Positions 35,541-44,563 of a stretch of DNA of 59,674 bases are shown here, piece by piece. The position numbers were made by a program, and so were the translations under genes. This stretch comes from an uncultured Lysobacteraceae bacterium (GTDB taxonomy: Bacteria > Pseudomonadota > Gammaproteobacteria > Xanthomonadales > Xanthomonadaceae): positions 1 to 59,674 of the forward strand of contig CAMLLG010000019.1 of assembly GCA_946480825.1 (NCBI GenBank), read 5' to 3'. The notes under the pieces are model-generated. The model was not told the DNA's origin. It was given only the letters and a program-made list of their open reading frames with translations, and ran no database searches. Position 1 is the stretch's first letter, and the number at the start of each line of letters is the position of its first letter.

Positions 35541-36161
35541 TCACCACTTCGGAATGCGCAGGGTCTTACTGACCATCAGCGAGCCTGACAGCGCGTAAGC
35601 CAGCGTCAGCGGATGCAGGATCCACGGGCCGATCTGATAGGCGCCGAACCAGAAATCGCCGCCGATCCGGTCGGCGTCGATCGCCACCACCAACATCACC
35701 ACCAGGGCGAGACTGGTCGGGATCGGGGTGCCTTCGAAATGCGTGACCTTGTCGCCGCCGTCGGCGAGCTGTTCGGCGGTGATGTTGAAGCGCGCAAGCC
35801 GGCTCACGCCGCAGCACACGAAATAACCCAGCACCAGCCAATCCCAGCCGCCCTGCAGGCCTGCGGCGAAACCGAGCGCGGCGGGCGCGACACCGAAGGA
35901 AATCACGTCCGCCAGCGAATCCAGCTCGCGGCCGAGGGTCGACGACGATTGCCGCCAGCGCGCGACCCGGCCGTCGAGAGCGTCGAACACGAACGCCAGC
36001 GGCACCAGCGCCAGGCCCCAGATGAGATCGTGCTTCGTGCCGGACTGCATGTAGCGCAGCGCGCAGAACACCGCGCTCACGCCGCAGAAGGCGTTCGCCA
36101 GCGTGAGCCAGTCGGCGAGATGGAAATCCCGCAACATCGAGAAATGGCGCCGGATCGTCAT
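35541..36161 (-). CDS. pssA: CDP-diacylglycerol--serine O-phosphatidyltransferase
   Basis: A 206-residue integral membrane enzyme that makes phosphatidylserine, the precursor of phosphatidylethanolamine. The CDP-alcohol phosphatidyltransferase signature is complete: D60, D63-G64, AR at 67-68, G77, D81 and D85. Several membrane helices follow. The GGAGGG site upstream of 36161 supports the start MTIRRHFSML. It lies between phaE and the oligomer hydrolase gene on the same strand. Confidence 0.92.
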   Translation of the reverse strand: MTIRRHFSMLRDFHLADWLTLANAFCGVSAVFCALRYMQSGTKHDLIWGLALVPLAFVFDALDGRVARWRQSSSTLGRELDSLADVISFGVAPAALGFAAGLQGGWDWLVLGYFVCCGVSRLARFNITAEQLADGGDKVTHFEGTPIPTSLALVVMLVVAIDADRIGGDFWFGAYQIGPWILHPLTLAYALSGSLMVSKTLRIPKW

Positions 36162-36282
36162 CGCTTGCCCTCCAGTGGCCCCAGCTTGCCAGCGATGCCA
36201 CGGCGTCACAAGCGCGGTGTCGCGAGCTCTGGGACACAAGCACGGAGGCGCGGCGCGCGATCGCGAGCGCGCGCGACGCGGA

Positions 36283-38169
36283 CTATGGCGCGGGCGGCAT
36301 CGCCAGATGATCGGCGCTCAGCGGCTTGCCGGCGCGCGGCACCGTCTGCACGACGGCGTCGACGGGCATGGCGCCCTCGCCTTCCAGCGCGGCCAGCGTG
36401 CGGTCCAGCGCAGCGTAGACGTAAGGCAGCATCGGCAGATAGCGCGCGCCGTAGTCGGGCAGACCGAGGAACGCATCGAAGTGCTGGGCGTTGCGCACCT
36501 GCCAGAAACGCACGTCGCGACCGGCGGCGCGCGCCTTCGCCACGTACGGCGCGCTGGTGAAGCCCATCGGGATCAGGCCGTCGTCGACGCCATGGATCAC
36601 CGTCACCGGCAGGCCCTTGCGCGGCAGGCCGGCGCGGGTCTCGGCGACGCCGCGACGCACGCGGTCGGCATCGGCGGAGGCGCCGCGCCACAGGTCGCGC
36701 AGACAGTGCAGGCGGATCGCGGCGGGATCGACCTTCGCGATCTCGTCGACGATGCCCACGCCCGCGCCCGGCGGAATGCCGCTGGCGTCGCTCCACCACG
36801 CGGCGCGTTCGGCGGCCGTGGCCGCGCGCGGCGCACCGTCGGCGGCGAGCATCGACCAGCGATAGCCGCAGGGATGTTCGCCCACGCCGTAGCGGCCGTA
36901 GGCCGAGGCATAGGTCACCGCGACCGCGCGCCACAGATCGAAACCGACGCTGAGCGCACCGGCCCGCAGCGCCTCGTCGGTCCAGCCTTCCGCATGCAGG
37001 CGCGCACGGGCATCGCGGGCCTGCGCGTCGGCATCGGCGCCTTCGATCACGCCCGCATCGCGCAACGACGCACAGCGCTGGATCCAGCCGGCACGCGCCT
37101 GCGCCTGCAGCGGCGGCTGCGGCAGGTTCTCCATCGCCAGCAGCGCGCAGGGCATCAGCAGCGCCGCTTCGGTGGTGTAGTCGTAAAGCGCGCGGCTGCC
37201 GGTGCCGTCCACCAGCACGCTGGGCTCGCCAGCGACCACCGCATCCAGCCAGCCGCCGTCCTGCTCGGCCGCGCGCAGCACGGCGCCGCCGCCGTTGGAA
37301 ATGCCGACCGCGATCACGCGGGTGTTGTCGAACGTGAACGGCGCGTCGTCGGGAAATGCGCGATCGAGCGCCTGCAGCCCGAACGCCGCGGCCTGGCGCA
37401 CGTGCATGCCCCAGTCGGCTTCCGGGTTGTCCTGCGAATGCGCGTGCTTGAACGCGACGCCCTGCGCGCCCGCGGGCGCCTCGGGCGCGAACGCGAGATC
37501 GCTGGCGGCATCCGCGCCCACGATGCCGTCGGCACGCGCGCCGCTGCGGGCATCGAGATCGAAATAATCGGTGCCGGCGCCCTTGTCGGTATAGGCCACG
37601 GCGCAGCCTTTCGGCAGACCCCAGGCGCCGGCGACCGCGATCGCGCCGTAGACGCCGCGCGAACCCGACGACGGCGCCACCAGCAGGCAGCGGCGCTTGC
37701 GATCGAAACCATCCGGCACCTGCGCCAGCACCCGGTGCGGATGCCGCGCGCCGGGCACGGTCGCGAACGCGGAGAATTCGCGGCCCGGCACCGTCTCGGT
37801 GCTGCCGTACAACTCGCCGTAGCCCCCGCCCGGCGCGAGATCGGCGATGCCGCGCCAGTTGCTCCAGATCGCGCGCCGCCGCAGCTCGACCGCGGTAGGC
37901 GCGGCCGGATGGGCGAACGGCGGCGGCGCGAGGCCGCGCAGCCCGGCGAGGCCCAGTCCCGCGGTCAGCAGATCATCGCCGTCGCGATGCGTGGTCGCGC
38001 GATCGGCGCTGAACATTCCGCCGCTGAGCATCATGGATTCCCGCACGATCGTTCCCGTTTTCGCATCTCCCGAAGTACGCGGTGCGCCGGCACAGGCGGC
38101 CATGGCGGTGGTCAACGCGGTCAAGGCGGAAAGGCGCAACGCGGAACGGAAGAAGGTATTCGATGTCAT
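36283..38169 (-). CDS. 3-Hydroxybutyrate-oligomer hydrolase, lipoprotein
   Basis: A 628-residue secreted hydrolase that splits 3-hydroxybutyrate oligomers released from polyhydroxybutyrate. The signal ends TAMAAC (Cys26), so it is probably lipid-anchored. The nucleophile is Ser291 in GISNGGG. Other family blocks are VAPSSGSRGVYGAIAVAG, AYTDKGAGTDYFD and the C-terminal RNAQHFDAFL carrying the His. The start MTSNTFFRSA at 38169 is the first Met before the signal; a longer upstream version is Arg rich. Location near phaC/phaE fits PHA turnover. Confidence 0.9.
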   Translation of the reverse strand: MTSNTFFRSALRLSALTALTTAMAACAGAPRTSGDAKTGTIVRESMMLSGGMFSADRATTHRDGDDLLTAGLGLAGLRGLAPPPFAHPAAPTAVELRRRAIWSNWRGIADLAPGGGYGELYGSTETVPGREFSAFATVPGARHPHRVLAQVPDGFDRKRRCLLVAPSSGSRGVYGAIAVAGAWGLPKGCAVAYTDKGAGTDYFDLDARSGARADGIVGADAASDLAFAPEAPAGAQGVAFKHAHSQDNPEADWGMHVRQAAAFGLQALDRAFPDDAPFTFDNTRVIAVGISNGGGAVLRAAEQDGGWLDAVVAGEPSVLVDGTGSRALYDYTTEAALLMPCALLAMENLPQPPLQAQARAGWIQRCASLRDAGVIEGADADAQARDARARLHAEGWTDEALRAGALSVGFDLWRAVAVTYASAYGRYGVGEHPCGYRWSMLAADGAPRAATAAERAAWWSDASGIPPGAGVGIVDEIAKVDPAAIRLHCLRDLWRGASADADRVRRGVAETRAGLPRKGLPVTVIHGVDDGLIPMGFTSAPYVAKARAAGRDVRFWQVRNAQHFDAFLGLPDYGARYLPMLPYVYAALDRTLAALEGEGAMPVDAVVQTVPRAGKPLSADHLAMPPAP

Positions 38170-38289
38170 AACCCCGCAACGTAGCAGCCGGAGCCGGCGA
38201 CGGCATCGTACTTTGGTACCAGGCGACCGGCCGACGGCCATCGCCGCGCCCTGCTAGGCTTCCCGGACCCGCACACCGCACGCACGCCG

Positions 38290-38955
38290 ATGCCCCAACT
38301 GCTGATCGCCGACGACCACCCGCTGTTCCGGGCCGCACTGCGCGGCGCGGCGGCCGAGGCCGCGGACGATGTGCAGACCTGCGAGGCGGCGTCGCTGGAC
38401 GACGTGCTGGCGACGCTGGAAGCGCGCCCCGACATCGATCTGGTGCTGCTCGATCTGCACATGCCCGGCAATCACGGCCTCGCCGGGCTGGCCGCGATCC
38501 GCGCGCAGTATCCCGCGGTGGCGGTCGCGCTGGTCTCGGCGAACGAGGACCCGCAGATCATCCGCCGCGCGCTGGATCACGGCGCCGCAGGCTACATTCC
38601 GAAAAGCGCCGGACTGGAAGAACTTCGCGACGCCATCCGCACCGTGCTGGCCTGCGAAGAATGGCTGCCGCCCGCGCTGCGTCCCGCGGTGGCCCGCGCC
38701 CGTTCCGCGCCGGGCGACGCCGACCTCGCCGCGCGCCTCGCCAGCCTCACCCCGCAGCAGTTCCGGGTGCTCGCGCTGGTCGCCGAAGGCCTGCTCAACA
38801 AACAGATCGCCGATCGCCTCGACGTGCAGGAACGCACGGTGAAGGCCCATCTCAGCGCGATCTTCGAGAAACTCGGCGCGCGCAACCGCACCCAGGCCAG
38901 CGTGATCCTGCGCGAACTGGAGATCAGCGACCCGGCGCGGCAGATGGAATCCTGA
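38290..38955 (+). CDS. Response regulator, LuxR/NarL family
   Basis: A 221-residue two-domain regulator. The receiver domain has DD at 8-9, the phosphoacceptor Asp55 in LLDLHMP and Lys105 in YIPKSAG. The LuxR-type HTH covers about 145-210 (LTPQQFRVLALVAEGLLNKQIADRL, VKAHLSAIFEKLGARNRTQA). It is divergent from the oligomer hydrolase gene across 120 bp, so it may regulate that gene; no sensor kinase is encoded nearby. A hairpin at 39005 follows. Confidence 0.92.
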   Translation: MPQLLIADDHPLFRAALRGAAAEAADDVQTCEAASLDDVLATLEARPDIDLVLLDLHMPGNHGLAGLAAIRAQYPAVAVALVSANEDPQIIRRALDHGAAGYIPKSAGLEELRDAIRTVLACEEWLPPALRPAVARARSAPGDADLAARLASLTPQQFRVLALVAEGLLNKQIADRLDVQERTVKAHLSAIFEKLGARNRTQASVILRELEISDPARQMES

Positions 38956-39004
38956 GCGCGACGCGGTATCGCTACATCACTTGTCCGGCGTGCTTGCCCG
39001 GCGT

Positions 39005-39032
39005 GCTTGCTCGGCATGATTGCCGAGCAAGC
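39005..39032. terminator. Bidirectional hairpin terminator
   Basis: A 12-bp perfect stem GCTTGCTCGGCA / TGCCGAGCAAGC with a TGAT loop. It lies between the convergent response-regulator and osmC stops. A partial direct repeat of the left arm (GCGTGCTTGC) precedes it. Confidence 0.7.
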
Positions 39033-39100
39033 CCCGGACGATGGCGCCGACGAAGCGACGCCGATCGTGTGGCGCGTCGTGTGGCGCGAAGACTGAAGCC

Positions 39101-39535
39101 TCAGCCCAGCGTCGCTTCCAGCGTCACCGGCACCGCCAGCGCGCGCGAGATCACGCAGCCGGCCTTGGCGGCGTTCGCGATCTCGGCGAACTGTTCGGCG
39201 GAGATGCCGGGAACCGTGGCACTGAGGATCAGATGCACGCCGGTGACCGTCGGGCCGGGGTCCATGCCCGGGTCCATCGAGAGCTCGGCGCGGGTGTCGA
39301 TTTTCGTCGGGGTGAAGCCGGCGCGGCCGAGCACCGCGCTCAGCGCCATGCTGAAACAACCGGCGTGGGCCGCGGCCAGCAGTTCTTCGGGATTGGTGCC
39401 CTTCTCGTCGCCGAAGCGGGTCTTGAACGAATAGTTCTGATCGGCGAACAGACCGCTCTGCGGCGTGCTCATGCCACCCTTGCCGGTCTGGATGTCGCCT
39501 TCCCAATGCGCGGTCGCGATGCGTTTCAGGGCCAT
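39101..39535 (-). CDS. osmC: OsmC family peroxiredoxin
   Basis: A 144-residue thiol peroxidase that reduces organic hydroperoxides. The two catalytic cysteines are Cys60 (AAHAGCFSM) and Cys127 (KAGCVIS), with Arg and Glu residues in the expected positions (FKTRFGDEKGTNPEELL). The length matches the family. It stands alone with its own promoter region at 39536-39809. Confidence 0.93.
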   Translation of the reverse strand: MALKRIATAHWEGDIQTGKGGMSTPQSGLFADQNYSFKTRFGDEKGTNPEELLAAAHAGCFSMALSAVLGRAGFTPTKIDTRAELSMDPGMDPGPTVTGVHLILSATVPGISAEQFAEIANAAKAGCVISRALAVPVTLEATLG

Positions 39536-39809
39536 GATCGAATTCCTGTCGAGGGGGGAGTCCGGAGTCTACGCCCGACGCGCCGCATCGTCTCCCCGCC
39601 CCCGGCCAACCGCACTGGTCGACCGCGATCGAATCCGCGCGAGGCCGTGCGGCGCTGCCGCTTGACCGCCGCGGTCGAAGTTCCGATGCTTGTCGGGCGT
39701 CCTTCCGGGCGCCCCGCCATGACCGCCCGCCGAGCGCCGCTCGGACGGCAGGCGCCCGCAGCGGACAGCCATGACGGCTCTGACCTTTCGCACAGAAGGA
39801 GAGTCGGTC

Positions 39810-41885
39810 ATGTCCTACAGCACATCGCAGATCCGCAACGTGGCCCTCGCAGGCCACCCTGGCGCCGGCAAAACAACCTTGTTCGAAGCCCTGCTGCATG
39901 CCGGCGGCGCGATCCAGACGGCAGGCACCATCGAGCGCGGCAGCACGGTCTCCGATTACGACGGCATCGAGAAGGAGCGCGGCCATTCCATCGACTGCGC
40001 CATCGCCAGCACCGATCACGCACCCGCGGGCCAGCCGCCCGTTCACGTGAATCTGATCGACACCCCCGGCTATCCCGATTTCCGCGGCCCGACACTCTCC
40101 GCGCTCGCCGCCGTCGAAACCGTGGCCGTCGTGGTCGACGCCGACACCGGCATCGGTTACGGCACCCGGCGGATGATGGAATACGCGCAGGCGCGCGGAC
40201 TGTGCCGCGCCATCGTCGTCAACAAGATCGACCACGACGGCGCCTCGCTCGGCGCCCTGCTCGACGACCTGCGCGAGACCTTCGGCAACGAAGTGCTGCC
40301 GCTCAATCTGCCCGCGAACGGCGGCAAATCCGTGATCGACTGTTTTTCCAATGTGCCCGGCAACGGCACCGGCGAGAGCGATCTCGGCCCGGTCGCCGAC
40401 TGGCATCAACGGATCATCGACCAGGTGGTCGAGATCAACGAACAGGTCATGGACCACTTTCTGGAGGTCGGCGAAGAAGGCCTCAGCGGCCAGGAACTGC
40501 ACGACGCCTTCGAACAGTGCCTGCGCGAAGGCCATCTCGTGCCCGTGTGCTTCGTCTCCGCGCGCAGCGGCGCCGGGGTGAAGGAACTGCTCGACATCGC
40601 CGAGAAACTTTTCCCGCATCCGGGCGAAGCCAATCCGCCGCCCTTCGTGAAGGGCACGGGCGACGAGGCCACGCCGATCGTCTCCACCCCGGACCCCGCC
40701 GCGCACGTCATCGCCGACGTGTTCAAGATCGTCAACGACCCCTTCGTCGGCAAGCTCGGCATCTTCCGCGTCTACCAGGGCACGGTGAAGAAGGACACCC
40801 AGCTGTTCGTCGACGACGGCAAGAAACCCTTCAAGGTCGCCCACCTGTTCAAGCTGAAGGGCAAGGACCACGTCGAGATCGAACGCGCGGTGCCCGGCGA
40901 CATCGCCGCGGTCGCGAAGATCGACGAACTGCATTTCGACGCTGTGCTGCACGACAGCCACGACGAAGACCAGATCCACCTCGCGCCGCTGGATTTCCCC
41001 AGGCCGATGTTCGGCCTCGCGGTCGAGGCCGCCAGCAAGGGCCACGAGCAGAAGCTCGCGATCGCGCTGCACAAGCTGGCCGAGGAAGATCCGTGCTTCC
41101 ACGTCGAGCACGAGATCGAAACCAACGAAACCGTGATCCGCGGCCTCTCCGACCTGCATCTGCGCATCAACCTGCAGCGCCTGAAGGACCGCTACGGCGT
41201 CGACGTGAAGACCCGCCCGCCGCGCATCGCCTACCGCGAAACCGTGGCCGCGAACGCCGAAGGCCACCACCGCCACAAGAAACAGACCGGCGGCGCCGGC
41301 CAGTTCGGCGAAGTCTTCCTGCGCATCGAACCCCTGCCCCGCGGCGGCGGTTTCGAATTCCTCGACGAAGTGAAGGGTGGCACCATCCCGGGCCAGTTCA
41401 TGCCCGCGGTCGAGAAAGGCGTGCGCCAGGTTCTCGCCAGCGGCGCCATCGCCGGCTATCCGATGCAGGACGTCCGCGTGATCGTCTACGACGGCAAGCA
41501 CCACCCCGTCGACAGCAAGGAAGTCGCGTTCGTCGCCGCCGGCAAGAAGGCCTTCCTCGATGCGATCTCGAAAGCGCGGCCGCAGGTGCTGGAACCCATC
41601 GTCGATCTCGAAGTCGCCGCCCCGGAACACCACATGGGCGACATCAGCGGCGGCCTGTCGTCGAAACGCGCCCGCATCAGCGGCACCGATTCACTGCGCG
41701 GCGGCGAGATCGTCGTGAAGGCGCAGGTGCCGCTGTCGGAACTCGAAGGGTATGCGGCGGAGTTGAAGTCGGTGACTGCCGGCAGAGGCAGATATTCGCT
41801 CGATTTCAGTCATTATGAGCCGGTGCCGGGGCAGGTGCAGTCTAGGTTGGTGGAGGGTTATAAGCCTAGGCATGAGGAGGAGTGA
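39810..41885 (+). CDS. Elongation factor G-like GTPase (EF-G paralogue)
   Basis: A 691-residue translational GTPase of the EF-G family, not the main FusA. G motifs: G1 GHPGAGKT at 15-22 (standard EF-G has a different middle), G3 DTPG at 84-87, G4 NKID at 138-141. Domain II is near 320-400 and domain IV is recognisable from KKQTGGAGQFGEV and GGTIPGQFMPAVEKG. The start at 39810 has an AGGAG site; it overlaps nothing. Paralogues of this type may act in stress or ribosome recycling. The last about 100 bp become visibly less GC-rich, next to the IS remnant. Confidence 0.9.
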   Translation: MSYSTSQIRNVALAGHPGAGKTTLFEALLHAGGAIQTAGTIERGSTVSDYDGIEKERGHSIDCAIASTDHAPAGQPPVHVNLIDTPGYPDFRGPTLSALAAVETVAVVVDADTGIGYGTRRMMEYAQARGLCRAIVVNKIDHDGASLGALLDDLRETFGNEVLPLNLPANGGKSVIDCFSNVPGNGTGESDLGPVADWHQRIIDQVVEINEQVMDHFLEVGEEGLSGQELHDAFEQCLREGHLVPVCFVSARSGAGVKELLDIAEKLFPHPGEANPPPFVKGTGDEATPIVSTPDPAAHVIADVFKIVNDPFVGKLGIFRVYQGTVKKDTQLFVDDGKKPFKVAHLFKLKGKDHVEIERAVPGDIAAVAKIDELHFDAVLHDSHDEDQIHLAPLDFPRPMFGLAVEAASKGHEQKLAIALHKLAEEDPCFHVEHEIETNETVIRGLSDLHLRINLQRLKDRYGVDVKTRPPRIAYRETVAANAEGHHRHKKQTGGAGQFGEVFLRIEPLPRGGGFEFLDEVKGGTIPGQFMPAVEKGVRQVLASGAIAGYPMQDVRVIVYDGKHHPVDSKEVAFVAAGKKAFLDAISKARPQVLEPIVDLEVAAPEHHMGDISGGLSSKRARISGTDSLRGGEIVVKAQVPLSELEGYAAELKSVTAGRGRYSLDFSHYEPVPGQVQSRLVEGYKPRHEEE

Positions 41886-41892
41886 GGATTTT

Positions 41893-42226
41893 ATGTTGAA
41901 CACAGCTAGTGCGGGTGATGAATTCTTCACCAGCCGTGTGTTTCTTGCCTGGATCAGAAAGCACAAGATCAGGCATCTGCTGAGCGAACCCGAGAGGCCG
42001 ATGCAAAACGGCTACATCGAGAGCTTCAACGGCAAGTACCGCGACGAATGCCTCAATGAGCATTGGTTCACGTCGCTCGCACGGTCATGGCCGAATGGCG
42101 ACGCGACTACAACGAGGTACGTCCGCACAGCAGTGCGGCCAGATCGCTTGCGCCAAGTTCGCTGCCAATTACCGCGCAGAACACACCGACACTGCAGTAC
42201 CCTTTAACCCCGGACTTTGTCAGTAA
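41893..42226 (+). pseudogene. IS3-family transposase (OrfB) remnant, frameshifted
   Basis: The C-terminal part of an IS3-type DDE integrase is split over three frames: EFFTSRVFLAWIRKHKIRHL and QNGYIESFNGKYRDECLNEH in one, RTVMAEWRRDYNEVRPHSS in the second, and KFAANYRAEHTDTAVPFNP in the third, ending CQ at 42226. Frameshifts lie near 42080 and 42150. The N-terminal part and the left end are missing. It directly follows the EF-G stop. Confidence 0.88.
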
Positions 42227-42235
42227 TCACTGGTA

Positions 42236-42258
42236 CGGCGGGGGGATGGGGCAGGTCA
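42236..42258. mobile_element. Probable right terminal inverted repeat of the IS3 remnant
   Basis: GGGGGATGGGGCAGGTCA ends with CA, as expected for the right tip of an IS3-family element, about 10 bp after the last transposase codon. The matching left tip is absent. Confidence 0.5.
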
Positions 42259-42259
42259 C

Positions 42260-42379
42260 TTGGCCGAAGTTTGCTACCGTTACAACCACAGGGGAGAAGA
42301 CACCAAACCCCTGCTTTTCAATCTGCTGAAGCAGACGTCGATCCAAGAACTGCGCACAACTCTGGTCCGAAAAGGTTAA
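42260..42379 (+). pseudogene. Transposase C-terminal fragment, possibly IS1595-like
   Basis: An open segment without a start translates to LAEVCYRYNHRGEDTK and then LLFNLLKQT before a stop at 42379. The CYRYNHR/FNRR-like block recalls the C-terminus of IS1595-family transposases. It begins at the IS3 tip, so the IS3 element may have inserted into it. The family call is tentative. Confidence 0.45.
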
Positions 42380-42400
42380 AAATTACTTTTTTACTGCGGA

Positions 42401-42418
42401 CCTTGGATCAATCCAAGG
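42401..42418. promoter_or_regulatory. Perfect 8-bp palindrome upstream of the AT-rich gene
   Basis: CCTTGGATCAATCCAAGG lies 38 bp before the AT-rich gene start. It could be an operator or a leader hairpin; nothing else supports either. Confidence 0.45.
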
Positions 42419-43261
42419 CAAAGCTGAAATTTGAAATAAACAACAAGGACAGAACATGACGATATACGAAAGTGAGCTTAAAGACAGGAGATACTCAGAT
42501 TACAAAGAAAGAATTTATTCAGAAAAAGAGCTTCTGGAAATTGCAAAAGAAACGCTAAAAAAATGCGATGACATCAGAGGCTTTGTAAAAAACCTTCTGA
42601 CTGACTTGTCACGCGAAAGGCCTCATAACAAAAATTTTGACTGGAACATTGGAAGCACCATTCAACATTTCAACCCAAATGATGTGCTAGCAGCCTTCAA
42701 AGAAATTGACCATGCTTATCTAACTGACTCAATAGGCCTGTCATGGGTTTTGGGTGAATTCAAACTGAAAGACCAAGAAGTCATAGATTTTTTATACGAC
42801 GTAATACTAAATGGGCAAGACTCAGAAGCGTGGTGGCGAGCAGCCTTTTCATTGGAAAAAATTGGAATTGAAGATGCCGTGGTTCTTCTAAAAAGAGGAT
42901 TAAAGTCTAAAGGACTAAAAAATCTTGACCATTACCTAGAAAACTTGAGTGACAAAAGATCAATAATTGGCGTGTTACTTCGCTCGTCAAACTTCACGCT
43001 AAGGTCAAAGATCTATCCAAAGCTTAAAAAGACTTTTATTGAAAGCGAACACGCGCCAACGCTGATTAACTGCTCGTGGCTCTTGGGTAGATTTAAACTT
43101 ATCGACGAAGATATTTTAAAGAAATTAGTTTATATCATTAACACAAACCAAGATTATGAACTTGTTTATTATACCTACTTTGCTATCCAAGAGCTTGCCA
43201 ACCCTGCATTATCTGAAATTTTTGAGAAATTCTGTGAGAAAGAAGATGCTCTTCTAATAGC

Positions 43262-43338
43262 CAAAGCAGGGACACCCACTTTTTCGCCCGCGTCTCTACC
43301 CGCGGCCTGCGGCCGGGTTCACTCAACGATCCGACGCA
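43262..43338. repeat. 77-bp repeat, left copy (RAYT-associated)
   Basis: Identical over 77 bp to 46339-46415, in the same orientation. It contains GGGACACCCACTTTTT at the left and an imperfect hairpin ACCCGCGGCC / GGCCGGGT in the middle, next to CTAC (GTAG on the other strand), the layout of REP elements mobilised by RAYT transposases. It interrupts the AT-rich gene. Confidence 0.88.
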
Positions 43339-43350
43339 GAACGCAAGACC

Positions 43351-43366
43351 GGGACACCCACTTTCC
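43351..43366. repeat. Short partial copy of the GGGACACCCACTT motif
   Basis: GGGACACCCACTTTCC repeats the start of the 77-bp unit at short distance from its left copy. It lacks the hairpin. Confidence 0.55.
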
Positions 43367-43494
43367 CTCCAGCCCCCACCGCATCGCGAACCGACCACCC
43401 GAATCGAACCTCTCAACGCAAGCGCATCTCCCGAACCGAAACACCCGCCCACGATCCATCCTCTCTGGCGGGCCATCTCTTCACCACCGATGAC

Positions 43495-44451
43495 TCAACC
43501 CAGCCGCAACGCCAGACCCATCCCCTTCAGCCACCGCTGCCCGATCCGCTCCGCCAGGGCCATCAGATCCTGCGCGGAACCGGCGACCCGGACCCAGCCG
43601 TTGCCGAACCCGCCGACACGCTGCGCCCAGCGCCCGGCATCGCGGTCGATGACGGACAGGATCGCAGGCGCGTCATGGGCGATGCGTCCGCGCTTCCCCG
43701 GCGCGAGCGCGCGTCCGGTCCAGTCCAGTATCTGCAGGTAATCCGCGGTACTCAGCGGCGTCACCCGGCGCAGTCCGCCCGCGACCGGATGCAGCGGCTC
43801 CGCCGCCTGTTCCGGGTGCGCACGCAATGCCACGATGCGCTCGTGCACGCTGGTATGCACGGAGCGCTCCAATCGATCCGCCATGCCTGCGCGAATCGGG
43901 TTGAGGTCGACATAGGCCATCGCCGCGAGCACCGCCCGCGTGTCGCACAGGGCCTGACATTTGTATCGCCCTTCCCAGAAGCGGCCCTTGCAGCCGTCCT
44001 CCCGATTGGCGCGCCGTGCGATCGGTTCCGCCAGACAACGCATCAGCCAGGACAGACTGGCGAGCCTGCCGCGCGTGAGATCGAGACGCTCCGGATCGAC
44101 CAGCAATCGCCGGCATTTGAGTGCAATCGCTTCTTCGGTGTCTTCGCGTGGCGGAAACAGGCGAACCCAGCGCTGCGCGACTTCGTCATCGCTCCACTCG
44201 GCCGCCACGGAAGGGTCGATCCGCAACACCAGATGCAGATGATTGCTCATGACCGCATAGGCATCGATCGCGACGGCGAAACACTCGCCGACCAAGCGAA
44301 CCCGTGCTTCGACCCATTCCTTCCGATACTCGAACGACTGCCCGGTGTATTGATCCATGCCGCAGAGGAACGCCCGGCGCACGCAGCGCTGGACGCAGTG
44401 ATAGGCGCCTGCAACACCATTCTGGACGAGTTCGGAACGAGGACGGGTCAT
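43495..44451 (-). CDS. REP-associated tyrosine transposase (RAYT, Y1/HUH family)
   Basis: A 318-residue single-strand transposase of the IS200/IS605-like Y1 family. Key blocks: GAYHCVQRCVRRAFLCG at the N-terminus, the HUH motif in AYAVMSNHLHLVL, and GRFWEGRYKCQAL followed by AMAYVDLNPIRAGM. The gene sits between two identical 77-bp repeats that carry a REP-like hairpin, and the leftmost copy is 157 bp past its stop. It probably mobilised or maintained these repeats. The frame is intact. Confidence 0.88.
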   Translation of the reverse strand: MTRPRSELVQNGVAGAYHCVQRCVRRAFLCGMDQYTGQSFEYRKEWVEARVRLVGECFAVAIDAYAVMSNHLHLVLRIDPSVAAEWSDDEVAQRWVRLFPPREDTEEAIALKCRRLLVDPERLDLTRGRLASLSWLMRCLAEPIARRANREDGCKGRFWEGRYKCQALCDTRAVLAAMAYVDLNPIRAGMADRLERSVHTSVHERIVALRAHPEQAAEPLHPVAGGLRRVTPLSTADYLQILDWTGRALAPGKRGRIAHDAPAILSVIDRDAGRWAQRVGGFGNGWVRVAGSAQDLMALAERIGQRWLKGMGLALRLG

Positions 44452-44563
44452 GCCGACAGCATCCAGCCAATACAGCGCGATGGCTGTCAGGAAAATGCTC
44501 GGGCCGGGCTCGGAAAAACATGGATCCTGGATGTCCCCATATATCTCTTACAATCCCTGAGGG

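Larger units (their letters stand above)
42456..43493 (+). pseudogene. AT-rich HEAT-like repeat protein truncated by repeat insertion
   Basis: The real coding part runs from the ATG at 42456 (AAGGA site upstream) to about 43262. It is strikingly AT-rich compared with all neighbours, a sign of recent transfer. Its about 269 residues are helical, with HEAT-like repeats (LTDSIGLSWVLGEFKLKDQE, LINCSWLLGRFKLIDED). At 43262 the frame enters the 77-bp repeat and continues as meaningless Pro/Arg-rich sequence to 43493, so the native C-terminus is lost. I do not recognise the family. It may be a broken cargo or defence-type gene, which is speculation. Confidence 0.7.

Noticed and set aside
38592..41633. 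Leftward 1013-codon frame opposite the EF-G-like gene
   Set aside because: Antisense shadow with no domain; also crosses the osmC region in another frame.
43183..43476. Leftward 97-codon frame through the 77-bp repeat
   Set aside because: The frame exists only because of the repeat (GSLSEPGRRPRVETRAKK recurs at the right copy) and is not a real gene.
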